Positions 6,322 to 12,189 of a stretch of DNA of 12,730 nt are shown here, one piece after another. Location: contig CAIWKW010000047.1 of assembly GCA_903913365.1 (NCBI GenBank), forward strand, positions 1-12,730, in the 5' to 3' direction. The stretch is from Candidatus Doudnabacteria bacterium. Lineage in GTDB: Bacteria; Patescibacteriota; Doudnabacteria; UBA920. The notes beneath the pieces were generated by a model, which was not told the origin of the DNA, ran no database searches, and worked only from the letters and a program-made list of their open reading frames with translations. Position numbers and translations under genes: made by a program. The stretch's first letter is position 1. Each line of letters begins with the position of its first letter.

Positions 6322-7035
6322 TTAAGTTTCTGTGGCTTTGAGCAGCGCCTGCTCAATTTTTATTCTGTTTTGCGGAAAAGCGTATTGGGGCATCCTGTCC
6401 AGTAGATTCAACAAACTATGTTTATTTATTACAAAAACATTATTTATCTGTTCAAAGCCGAACTCTACTGTGGCATACGGGCTGGAAAAAACCAAAATCT
6501 GATGCAAAAATATATTGGTCCCAAACTGCTCCAAAAAATAATTTTTTAGCGCCCAAGTTTCGCCGTGCATTTGGCGGAAAAAATCTTTGTCCGTAAAACT
6601 GCGGCCGTTTACGGTTAATTCCGAGCCGTTATATCCAATGTGACCTTTGTGGCTTTTAACTTCCAAAATAAATACTCCGGGCGGGCCAACCACCACAAAA
6701 TCCAAATTTCCCTTATTGTTACCCAATATTAAATTTTGAAAAACGCTAAATTCATCCGGAAGTTTTTTCAGCTCGGTTTTAATGTCATTTTCTCCGTTAA
6801 AGCCGCTGTAATATTTGGCAGACTCAATTCTGAAATATTTTATGAGCGGATCGGCAATTTCCAGTACTAAAATAATTAACACCACAGCCGTAACCAAAAG
6901 CCAAACCGAGGATACGGTCTTGAACGCTGCCCAAATAATTAACAGCGGCAATAAAACCAAACCCGCGGAATATAAATAATATTTCGCGTCTTTTTCCAAA
7001 AGATAATTATCGCGTTTGCCGTAAAGCTTTGCCAT
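6322..7035 (-). CDS. Membrane-anchored NERD-domain protein (nuclease-related)
   Basis: 237 residues. Two transmembrane helices (about 19-39 and 43-63) are followed by a NERD domain: GENDIKTELKKL (81-92), a lead-in VFQNLIL, then the core LDFVVVGPPGVFILEVKSHKG (111-131), with Glu82, Asp112 and Glu125-x-Lys127 as the nuclease-like E...D...ExK set. NERD domains belong to the PD-(D/E)xK nuclease fold and are predicted to cut DNA; here the enzyme would sit on the inner membrane with its catalytic part in the cytoplasm. All catalytic positions look intact. It is the first gene of the NERD, YgjP-like, ATL array and has its own promoter at 7077-7106. Confidence 0.88.
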   Translation of the reverse strand: MAKLYGKRDNYLLEKDAKYYLYSAGLVLLPLLIIWAAFKTVSSVWLLVTAVVLIILVLEIADPLIKYFRIESAKYYSGFNGENDIKTELKKLPDEFSVFQNLILGNNKGNLDFVVVGPPGVFILEVKSHKGHIGYNGSELTVNGRSFTDKDFFRQMHGETWALKNYFLEQFGTNIFLHQILVFSSPYATVEFGFEQINNVFVINKHSLLNLLDRMPQYAFPQNRIKIEQALLKATET

Positions 7036-7076
7036 AAATATAAGTTAATCTAAACTAAAACTTTCACCATATTGTT

Positions 7077-7106
7077 ATTGTAGCAGATTCTAAAAAAGAT
7101 AGTCAT
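7077..7106 (-). promoter_or_regulatory. Promoter of the NERD/YgjP-like/ATL operon
   Basis: Minus strand: ATGACT (7101-7106, 4/6 to TTGACA), an 18-base spacer, then TGC-TACAAT with -10 at 7077-7082 (extended -10). Predicted start near 7070, giving a leader of about 35 nt. The upstream terminator's T-tract (7107-7116) abuts this -35. Confidence 0.5.
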
Positions 7107-7157
7107 AAAAACAACTAGCGGTATTGCAAGGTTCCCTAAAGAACCAGCAATACCGCT
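7107..7157 (-). terminator. Intrinsic terminator of the small orphan gene
   Basis: Minus strand: an 11-bp outer stem AGCGGTATTGC/GCAATACCGCT (7117-7127 with 7147-7157), an inner 5-bp stem GGTTC/GAACC (7130-7134 with 7141-7145) and a six-base loop, then AGTTGTTTTTATG. Strong stem and a reasonable T-run. Confidence 0.75.
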
Positions 7158-7180
7158 TATTTCGCTCCTCAAAACATAGA

Positions 7181-7501
7181 TTACCCGGATCCTTGGCTCT
7201 CATCAGCAGAGATTTTAAGAGCTCTCAAGAATTTATGGTCTTGCTTTGTCAAACGAATACACAAGACATCTGCCTTATTTGGCCCGCTTTCCAAAGCCTT
7301 GCGCTCCAATTTGTCAGGGTCGTCTTCGGACGCCGCCAAGCCGGGATCGAATTCCAAATTCAGTCTTACTTTTTGGCCCAAACCCTTTGCTTCTATGATT
7401 AAGGCTCTAAAACGTACCGAACTGCCGAGCAGCGTGCTAATTTCTCTTTCCAAATCCTTACGAAGCTGACTCAGCTTTTCCTCGCTTATGTTTTCTCCCA
7501 T
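7181..7501 (-). CDS. Small uncharacterised cytoplasmic protein
   Basis: 106 residues from ATG 7501. The reading frame is open to an earlier ATG at 7537, but AGGGGG lies nine bases before ATG 7501, so MGENISEEKL is the better start. It is soluble and charged. A predicted amphipathic helix (about 6-23) is followed by an alternating hydrophobic stretch (SVRFRALIIEAKGLGQKVRLNLEFD) that looks like beta strands, an acidic loop (SEDDPDKLE) and a segment ADVLCIRLTKQDHKFLRAL near the C-terminus. No family was recognised and no catalytic motif stands out. It stands alone: about 97 bases separate it from the L,D-transpeptidase upstream, and a strong terminator follows. It is one of the few genes here with a good Shine-Dalgarno site. 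Confidence 0.65.
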   Translation of the reverse strand: MGENISEEKLSQLRKDLEREISTLLGSSVRFRALIIEAKGLGQKVRLNLEFDPGLAASEDDPDKLERKALESGPNKADVLCIRLTKQDHKFLRALKISADESQGSG

Positions 7502-7598
7502 TATCCATTTCCCCCTTTTGCAAAATTCCTTTTCCAAAAATTAAATTAACTCGCGCTAATTAAAATTAAACCTACGCATACTTTTCCGGTTGAAAATT

Positions 7599-8147
7599 TC
7601 ATTCAATCACAATTTTCGTCCCCACATCCGCCCAGTTATACAGAGGCTCCATATTGGCGTAAGAAACATTTATGCAGCCGTGGCTCATGGGATGGCCAAA
7701 ATTATTATGCCAATAGGCTCCGTGAATGTAATAATTCAAAGGGCTGTTTTTTTTAAACATTAAGTTCCATTTGGTGTTTTTAAAATCGTAGTTCACCCCC
7801 TTATAATCCACAACAGGTTTTTTTGCCAACACCCCATACTCCCCCGGCGGCGTGGGCGTGCCCGGCAGGCCGCTGGAAATTTTAAACTCATCAATTAATT
7901 TTGTACCTTCAAAGTATCTTAAATCTTGATCTTTTAAACTAACCAAAATCAGCTTACCGGAATCCGCGGTTATTTCCCCCGGCAAAGGACTTGCCGCTTT
8001 TGAAACCTCTTTCACAGAATTAAAATTTACACTGCTGTTATTCGTTTCAATAGCCGGGCCGCGTGGCTCTATTCCTTGCGCTTTGGCAATGTTAAACAAA
8101 AATAATGCGCTAAATAATAATACAGCCGTAAAACAGAACTTTCGCAT
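7599..8147 (-). CDS. Exported L,D-transpeptidase (YkuD domain)
   Basis: 182 residues. The signal peptide is about residues 1-23 (MRKF, hydrophobic core, AKA before QG), then a low-complexity linker to about 60 and a YkuD domain to the end. The catalytic signature is HGAYWHNNFGHPMSHGCINV: His142, then Ser155-His156-Gly157-Cys158 with Cys158 as nucleophile. The PPGEYGVLAKKPVVDY segment (100-115) is also typical. These enzymes make 3-3 peptidoglycan cross-links or attach proteins to the wall, outside the inner membrane. The domain is short and the C-terminus stops soon after the active site, as in small family members. It is a single gene with an extended -10 at 8186-8194 and no clear ribosome site. 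Confidence 0.93.
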   Translation of the reverse strand: MRKFCFTAVLLFSALFLFNIAKAQGIEPRGPAIETNNSSVNFNSVKEVSKAASPLPGEITADSGKLILVSLKDQDLRYFEGTKLIDEFKISSGLPGTPTPPGEYGVLAKKPVVDYKGVNYDFKNTKWNLMFKKNSPLNYYIHGAYWHNNFGHPMSHGCINVSYANMEPLYNWADVGTKIVIE

Positions 8148-8185
8148 AAATATGGGCTATGCCGCTTGTATTTTAAGTTATTACC

Positions 8186-8194
8186 AGTATAGCA
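8186..8194 (-). promoter_or_regulatory. Extended -10 promoter of the L,D-transpeptidase gene
   Basis: Minus strand TGCTATACT: TATACT (5/6) with an upstream TGC, no clear -35. The predicted leader is about 30 nt to ATG 8147. It overlaps the candidate plus-strand promoter of the small ORF at 8215. Confidence 0.5.
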
Positions 8195-8214
8195 CCTTCT
8201 GAAAGGAGGGCATT

Positions 8215-8310
8215 ATGTCTCACTGCTTGGTCTCTTCAAAGGCCGCTACATCAAAGTTTCCAAAGGGGCTTTTTAATTTCTGCTATTCTTTTGGCAAAGT
8301 CAAATCCTGA
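8215..8310 (+). CDS. Speculative 31-residue ORF with ideal ribosome-binding site
   Basis: AAGGAGG (8203-8209) lies five bases before an ATG opening a 31-residue frame (begins MSHCLVSSKAATSK, ends at TGA 8308-8310). Upstream are TTGTAT (8166-8171) and TATAGC (8188-8193), 16 bases apart. Promoter, ribosome site and start are thus in register, in a window where most confident genes lack such a site. Against it: the peptide has no recognisable family or clear membrane segment, and its last nine codons overlap the end of the helical orphan gene antisense. It may be a regulatory or toxin-type small peptide, or chance. Confidence 0.3.
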   Translation: MSHCLVSSKAATSKFPKGLFNFCYSFGKVKS

Positions 8311-8753
8311 TTATTTATTTCTTTGGTTATTTCCAACAGCCGTGCCTTTAATTGAGTCTGAACTAAAGTTAAATCTGCATGCTGAGACAAACCCTCATCA
8401 AGCAAATCTTTCAGTGCGTTAGCCAGCCTAATAACACTATTTAAATAGGAGCTTTCTTCACCGTCCGCCCTCCTAGTCTTCTCCAATTTCTGTATTGTCG
8501 CATCAACATGTTTTATTAAAAATTCAAAGTCTGCGGTTTCGCCAACTTTCTCGCCTTTTATATAATCGGGTAAAAATTTTATCGCGGCTTTCAAATAACT
8601 CTGCCTTAGTTGGTTTTTCTCCAAAAACAAAGCCGATTCGCGTTTAAAAAAATCTGTTAATTTTCCGGCTTCCCCTTCTTCGGTGAGCCTGTCAAATTCC
8701 TGCCTCGCCGGGCCATCTGGAATTCCTCTATAATTGTGATGAAAAGCACTCAT
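8283..8753 (-). CDS. Uncharacterised helical protein following the methyltransferase
   Basis: 156 residues, no recognised family. Soluble, charged and almost entirely helix-forming: long amphipathic stretches at about 15-50, 53-64, 75-95, 101-125 and 128-148, with no signal peptide or membrane helix. Heptad-like spacing in IKHVDATIQKLEKTRR and the C-terminal LVQTQLKARLLEITKEI suggests helix packing or a short coiled coil. It starts one base after the stop of the methyltransferase gene, so it is almost certainly translated from the same message. The function is unknown; a partner or regulator of the methyltransferase is only a guess from position. No ribosome site is visible before the ATG, which fits translational coupling. 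Confidence 0.7.
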   Translation of the reverse strand: MSAFHHNYRGIPDGPARQEFDRLTEEGEAGKLTDFFKRESALFLEKNQLRQSYLKAAIKFLPDYIKGEKVGETADFEFLIKHVDATIQKLEKTRRADGEESSYLNSVIRLANALKDLLDEGLSQHADLTLVQTQLKARLLEITKEINNQDLTLPKE

Positions 8754-8754
8754 A

Positions 8755-9522
8755 CTATAACTTTTTTAATTCTAAACACATAAACAACGGAATTTCTTTG
8801 CGGGCTTTGTCTTCCGCTGCTTTGCGCCCGCCTTTGTCGCTTACTTTATGGGAAGTCCACTCTTCCAGTCTAACTGTACACAAACCTGCTTTGGCAAAAG
8901 TTTTAAAATATACCTGGAGAGGATGGTGGAACGACCAGGTAAAAGTTTTCTTCTTAATATCTTTTACGCCCTGAGTCATATCCACGGCCTGGGAGATTTC
9001 CGACATATAGGCATCCACCCGGCGATACTGGACTTTATTCTGTTCGTCAAAACCCCAAGACGATGCCGTGGGTACGCGAAAAGCCGGATGGTTCATAACA
9101 ATAACCATCCTTCCGCCCGGTTTTAGCACCCGCGCCATTTCCAAAACAGCAGCCTGAAGATTCTTTATGTTTTGCAGAGCCAAAATGCAAATAACCACGT
9201 CAAATCTTTTATCGGCCAAGCCCGTTAAATTCTCGGCGGACATTACCAAATATTTTTCGTTTTTTCCGGCCAGCTCTTTGGCAATTTTTATCAGTTCGTT
9301 GCCCAAATCCACGCCAATCACTTTTGATCCGGCCTTGCCGAGTTCGCGCGCAAAATAACCCTGGCCGCATCCCACGTCCAAAATTTCTTCGCCGCTTTTT
9401 AAATTTAAAATTCTCAGCAGGTTCGGCTTAATCAATTTTTCCTGGTAGGTATCTTCCCCTTCTTCCAAAAGCTTATTGTACCAACCGGCCACCTTGCCCC
9501 AGGAAGTATTTTTCTTTTCCAT
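8755..9522 (-). CDS. Class I SAM-dependent methyltransferase
   Basis: 255 residues. The Rossmann-fold SAM site is plain: motif I ILDVGCGQG (47-55), Asp72 at the end of strand 2 (GVDLG), SAEN (95-98, adenine contact), FDVVICILALQNI (107-119) and post-motif ARVLKPGGRMVIV (130-142). The following NHPAFRVPTASSWGFD (144-159) and YRRVDAY (166-172) are typical of Methyltransf_11/25 small-molecule enzymes. The methyl acceptor cannot be told from sequence; a lipid, quinone-like compound or other small metabolite is likelier than DNA because no (N/D)PP(Y/F) motif is present. It sits four bases after the upstream orphan and one base before the helical orphan. AACCAATA lies five bases before the ATG and overlaps the previous stop; there is no Shine-Dalgarno site. 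Confidence 0.9.
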   Translation of the reverse strand: MEKKNTSWGKVAGWYNKLLEEGEDTYQEKLIKPNLLRILNLKSGEEILDVGCGQGYFARELGKAGSKVIGVDLGNELIKIAKELAGKNEKYLVMSAENLTGLADKRFDVVICILALQNIKNLQAAVLEMARVLKPGGRMVIVMNHPAFRVPTASSWGFDEQNKVQYRRVDAYMSEISQAVDMTQGVKDIKKKTFTWSFHHPLQVYFKTFAKAGLCTVRLEEWTSHKVSDKGGRKAAEDKARKEIPLFMCLELKKL

Positions 9523-9526
9523 AATG

Positions 9527-9913
9527 CTATTGGTTACGTTTTTTTATTAATTTAGCCAGTAGAAAAATTAGTTCAATTAGAACAACCCAGACAAGTACAG
9601 TTGTTATTACATACATTAAAGTTACAGGCAGGAACGCGGCATTATAGGGAAATTGCGTATAAGCACTTTGGCTGGAAAAATAACCCACATTATTTCCGCC
9701 GGTGGCAAAAGTCCCCGTAATTGGGTAAGCTTGAGACCGCTGATAAACAGCTGCCTGGTCTTGCTGCGACTGAGTTACGTATTGATCTTGAGTCGTGGTT
9801 GCCATTTTGGCGCCCTTGGCATAAGCCATTGCCATTGCCTGTCCGGCAATTAAAAACAAGCCGGCGGCCAAGCCTGCCGCAAAAAGAAGCTTTTTATAAT
9901 CAAAAGTAAGCAT
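9527..9913 (-). CDS. Uncharacterised exported or membrane protein
   Basis: 128 residues, no known family. The N-terminal hydrophobic segment (about 9-30, LLFAAGLAAGLFLIAGQAMAMA) is a signal peptide or first transmembrane helix. The middle (33-92) is Gln/Ser/Thr/Tyr-rich, low in charge and probably exposed outside (TTTQDQYVTQSQQDQAAVYQ...). The C-terminal helix (95-121) ends in the basic tail KLIKKRNQ, which should remain in the cytoplasm. The topology is thus either two helices around an external loop or a cleaved protein with a C-terminal anchor. It heads a three-gene unit with the methyltransferase and the helical orphan. ATG 9913 has no clear ribosome site; a promoter-like extended -10 lies at 9952-9957. 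Confidence 0.65.
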   Translation of the reverse strand: MLTFDYKKLLFAAGLAAGLFLIAGQAMAMAYAKGAKMATTTQDQYVTQSQQDQAAVYQRSQAYPITGTFATGGNNVGYFSSQSAYTQFPYNAAFLPVTLMYVITTVLVWVVLIELIFLLAKLIKKRNQ

Positions 9914-9951
9914 ATTGTTTTATGGTTTCTTTATTAGTTAATGTTTACTTA

Positions 9952-9960
9952 ATTCTACCA
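9952..9960 (-). promoter_or_regulatory. Extended -10 promoter of the methyltransferase operon
   Basis: Minus strand TGGTAGAAT: TAGAAT at 9952-9957 with an upstream TGG. The -35 is poor. It would give a leader of about 30 nt before ATG 9913. Confidence 0.4.
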
Positions 9961-10003
9961 TACTTTTTGGTTTTTACGACCTAAAAATTCCCCTATTTTA
10001 CTT

Positions 10004-10032
10004 TTGATGTAATGCCATTAAAATGATAAACT
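10004..10032 (+). promoter_or_regulatory. Promoter of the BshC-like/bshA pair
   Basis: TTGATG (10004-10009), a 17-base spacer, then TAAACT (10027-10032), each 4/6 to consensus. TAAACT ends six bases before ATG 10039, so the message would be leaderless, with the same geometry as at 4718-4730. Confidence 0.45.
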
Positions 10033-10038
10033 GCCTTT

Positions 10039-10950
10039 ATGAGTACACCTGTTATTTGTTTCGGACAGCAGCCGTGCGGATTTTTTCCCAAGCGGTTTTT
10101 GATTGCCAAAATTAACACGGCCCGCGCTTTGCAAAAGGACATTGGCGGAAAAATTGTGTTTTTTTACCACGACAGCGATGCCGACTACCGCGAAACCATA
10201 ACTGTAATGATTGACAGGCAAACAGGCGCTGAAGTGCGTTTGAACTTTACCCAGGAAAATAAACTGCAAAAAAAATACTCTCCCCTTTATTTAAAGCGCA
10301 TTCCGCTCGGCTGGAAAGAAGAAACCCTAAAGCAGCTGCCGAGGTTTATGGACAAGCCGCTGATTGATTTATTCGCATCTACCGTTTCGAACAATGCAGC
10401 CGACTTTTGCCTGGATATGTACAAAAAAATGGGCCTTTTGGAAGGGATAGAAATACTTAGGTCATCCGATAAAAATTTTAGGGAAACCGCTCCGGATATA
10501 AAAGATTTTTACGCGGACATAGACTACCAGGGGGAAATTGTCAGGGCAAAGATTCAAACACTTTATGCTCCAACCACCCCGTCTCGCTACGCGAGCCACC
10601 CCTCCTTGTCAGGAGGGGATGCTCCGCAGTTATCCGAAGACGGCGTGCGGAGCTCTCCTCCTTTACAAGGAGGAGTACCCCGAACAAAGTCGAGGGGGGA
10701 GGCGGTTGGAGTTCTCCACGAAGGCGGAGATAAGTTTATTAATTTCCCCATTTTAAAACCAATCGAAAAATGGCAAAAAAATCCCGGCCGGGATGAAAGA
10801 TTTTTTTGGATGAACTCGGTAATTTCCGCCACCCATTATATTTTTGGGGAAGGAGAAAAAGCCTATTTAAAAACCGAAGACTTCCCTGAGGTAAAATTTA
10901 TTGACAGGGATAAAATTGAAGATTCGGGGTACGCGTGGTTATTAAAATGA
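10039..10950 (+). CDS. BshC-like protein (putative bacillithiol cysteine-adding enzyme), short form with in-frame insert
   Basis: 303 residues. The N-terminus (VICFGQQPCGFFPKRFLIAKINTARAL, then KIVFFYHDSDADYRETI, residues 5-55) parallels the BshC opening: a GQQ-x-G-(L/F)-F loop, a Lys helix and the '(E)DHDFxE' strand end, here HDSDADYRE. Near the C-terminus WMNSVISATHYIFGEGEKAYL (256-276) resembles the BshC 'GPGE-x-AY' motif. BshC adds cysteine to glucosaminyl-malate, the last step of bacillithiol synthesis. Family proteins are usually over 500 residues, so this is a minimal or divergent form, shorter still if the translated repeat (about residues 177-224) is discounted. The adjacent bshA, nine bases downstream, supports the assignment. 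A different Rossmann-like ligase or nucleotidyl enzyme is possible. No Shine-Dalgarno site; probably leaderless. Confidence 0.6.
   Translation: MSTPVICFGQQPCGFFPKRFLIAKINTARALQKDIGGKIVFFYHDSDADYRETITVMIDRQTGAEVRLNFTQENKLQKKYSPLYLKRIPLGWKEETLKQLPRFMDKPLIDLFASTVSNNAADFCLDMYKKMGLLEGIEILRSSDKNFRETAPDIKDFYADIDYQGEIVRAKIQTLYAPTTPSRYASHPSLSGGDAPQLSEDGVRSSPPLQGGVPRTKSRGEAVGVLHEGGDKFINFPILKPIEKWQKNPGRDERFFWMNSVISATHYIFGEGEKAYLKTEDFPEVKFIDRDKIEDSGYAWLLK
10569..10710. repeat. Composite palindromic element (about 142 bp) inside the BshC-like gene
   Basis: Ends TCCAACC/GGTTGGA (10569-10575, 10704-10710) enclose four successive hairpins: CTCGC/GCGAG (10583-10595), CCCCTCCT-TGTC-AGGAGGGG (10599-10618), GCTCCGCA/TGCGGAGC (10621-10628 with 10646-10653) and CTCCTCCTT-TAC-AAGGAGGAG (10655-10675), then CCCCGAACAAAGTCGAGGGG. 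The reading frame stays open throughout. The encoded peptide (Pro/Ser/Gly/Arg-rich, about residues 177-224) looks foreign to the surrounding fold. The structure is that of a dispersed MITE- or REP-like repeat. Confidence 0.75.
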
Positions 10951-10959
10951 TACTAATAT

Positions 10960-12126
10960 ATGTCTATGACTAAACTTAAAATAGGTATTGTCTGCTATCC
11001 CAGTATTGGCGGCAGCGGAGTTGTGGCCACCAATTTGGGTTTGGAGCTGGCAAAGCTCGGGCACTTAGTTCACTTTATAAGCTATGAGGAGCCGTTTCGC
11101 TTAATCAAAAAACACAGGGGTGTTTACTTCCATAAAGTGGATATAAACGAATACAGCCTCTTTAAATATCCCGATTACACTTTGCCTCTGGCCGTATGCA
11201 TTGAAGAGGTCCAGAGAAAATATAAATTGGATATTTTACATGTGCACTACGCCGTGCCTCATGCCACGGCGGCTTTGCTTGCCAAACGGATTATGCGCCA
11301 AAACGGCATTGAGGCGCCAAAAATTATAACCACGCTCCACGGGACGGACATTACCCTTCTGGCCAAAGACCCCTCGCTTTTTGCCATTATCAAGTACTCC
11401 GTGGAACGCAGCAACGGCGTAACCGCTGTTTCTCAAAGTTTAAAAAACGACACGATTAAAGTTTTAAAAACGGACAAGCCGATTGAAGTCATTTACAACT
11501 TTTACACTCCTTCTAAAATTTCCGTCCCGCGTGAAAAAATCCGTGAAAAATTGGGAATAAAAAACTCCGATTTTCTGGCCATCCACCTGTCCAATCTTCG
11601 CCCGGTAAAAAGAATTCCCGATTTGCTAAAAATTGTCGCCAAAATGTCCGCCAAAGGCGGATCCGCCTTTGGCGGAAAGAAATTTCCGAAATTTAAGCTG
11701 CTGATTTTAGCCGGCGGAGATTTTAAAAACTACGAACCTTTGGTAAAAAAGCTGGGTATTCAAAACAGCCTTATTGTTAAACAAAACGTCAATGATATTA
11801 AAAACTATTTAAACGCGGCTGATGCCGGCATTTATACCTCGGAAACAGAAAGTTTTGGCATGGGTATTCTGGAAACCATGAGCTATGGCAGTCCCATTTT
11901 GACTACGCGCGTGGGCGGCATACCGGAAGTTGTTAACGAAGGCAAAACCGGCTTTTTGCTCAAACTTGGCGATATTACCGGTTTTGTTTCCAAAATAAAG
12001 CTGCTGATGCAAAATGAGGACTTAAGAAAACAAATGGGCTCGGAAGCCAAAAAGATTGCCTGTAAAAAATTCTGCTCTCAAACAGTAGTCAAGAAATACT
12101 TGGAATATTATAGACAAATAATGTAA
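10960..12126 (+). CDS. bshA: N-acetyl-alpha-D-glucosaminyl L-malate synthase BshA (GT4 glycosyltransferase)
   Basis: 388 residues. This retaining GT-B enzyme transfers GlcNAc from UDP-GlcNAc to L-malate, the first step of bacillithiol synthesis. The BshA-specific N-terminal block KLKIGIVCYPSIGGSG (5-20) is clear, followed by VHFISYEEPFRL (37-48), FKYPDYTLPLA (68-78), HVHYAVPHATAA (94-105), TTLHGTDITLL (124-134) and SNGVTAVSQSL (151-161). The C-terminal donor domain has SNLRPVKR (211-218) and the GT4 E-x7-E pair Glu297/Glu305 (ESFGMGILE). These blocks separate BshA from generic GT4 enzymes. The first ATG is reported; ATG 10966 gives MTKLKIGI, closer to the family start. Residues 230-239 (SAKGGSAFGG) come from a perfect DNA palindrome in a loop before the FKLLILAGG strand. 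A BshB deacetylase is not in the window. Confidence 0.9.
   Translation: MSMTKLKIGIVCYPSIGGSGVVATNLGLELAKLGHLVHFISYEEPFRLIKKHRGVYFHKVDINEYSLFKYPDYTLPLAVCIEEVQRKYKLDILHVHYAVPHATAALLAKRIMRQNGIEAPKIITTLHGTDITLLAKDPSLFAIIKYSVERSNGVTAVSQSLKNDTIKVLKTDKPIEVIYNFYTPSKISVPREKIREKLGIKNSDFLAIHLSNLRPVKRIPDLLKIVAKMSAKGGSAFGGKKFPKFKLLILAGGDFKNYEPLVKKLGIQNSLIVKQNVNDIKNYLNAADAGIYTSETESFGMGILETMSYGSPILTTRVGGIPEVVNEGKTGFLLKLGDITGFVSKIKLLMQNEDLRKQMGSEAKKIACKKFCSQTVVKKYLEYYRQIM
11647..11676. repeat. Perfect 30-bp palindrome, ten codons, inside bshA
   Basis: Left half TCCGCCAAAGGCGGA (11647-11661), right half TCCGCCTTTGGCGGA (11662-11676); each is the exact reverse complement of the other. It begins on a codon boundary and is ten codons long, so both strands encode the same peptide SAKGGSAFGG. 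Other GT4 proteins have a short helix-to-strand turn at this place. Confidence 0.8.
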
Positions 12127-12137
12127 ATTTGGCGCCA

Positions 12138-12181
12138 AACAAAGAGCACCTTTGCCGTTTATGGCAAAGGTGCTCTTTGTT
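12138..12181. terminator. Bidirectional terminator between convergent genes
   Basis: Perfect 19-bp stem, left arm AACAAAGAGCACCTTTGCC (12138-12156), loop GTTTAT, right arm 12163-12181. It lies 12 bases after the bshA stop and 9 bases beyond the stop of the convergent gene. The T-runs are short (CTTTGTTGTT on plus, CTTTGTTTGG on minus) but the stem is very stable. Confidence 0.85.
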
Positions 12182-12189
12182 GTTATCAA

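Noticed and set aside
8148..8282. Riboswitch or structured RNA upstream of the L,D-transpeptidase gene
   Set aside because: Only a four-base-pair CCTT/AAGG stem was seen, with no known riboswitch core. The region is better explained by promoter elements and the small ORF.
10569..10710. CRISPR-like or tandem repeat array
   Set aside because: The hairpins differ from each other and there are no regularly spaced direct repeats or spacers.
10569..10710. Frameshifted pseudogene in the BshC-like gene
   Set aside because: The frame stays open and conserved-looking sequence continues after the insert, so the gene is treated as intact.
10587..10832. Minus-strand open frame across the BshC-like insert
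   Set aside because: Near-palindromic DNA stays open on both strands, so this frame is a by-product of the repeat. It has no start signal.
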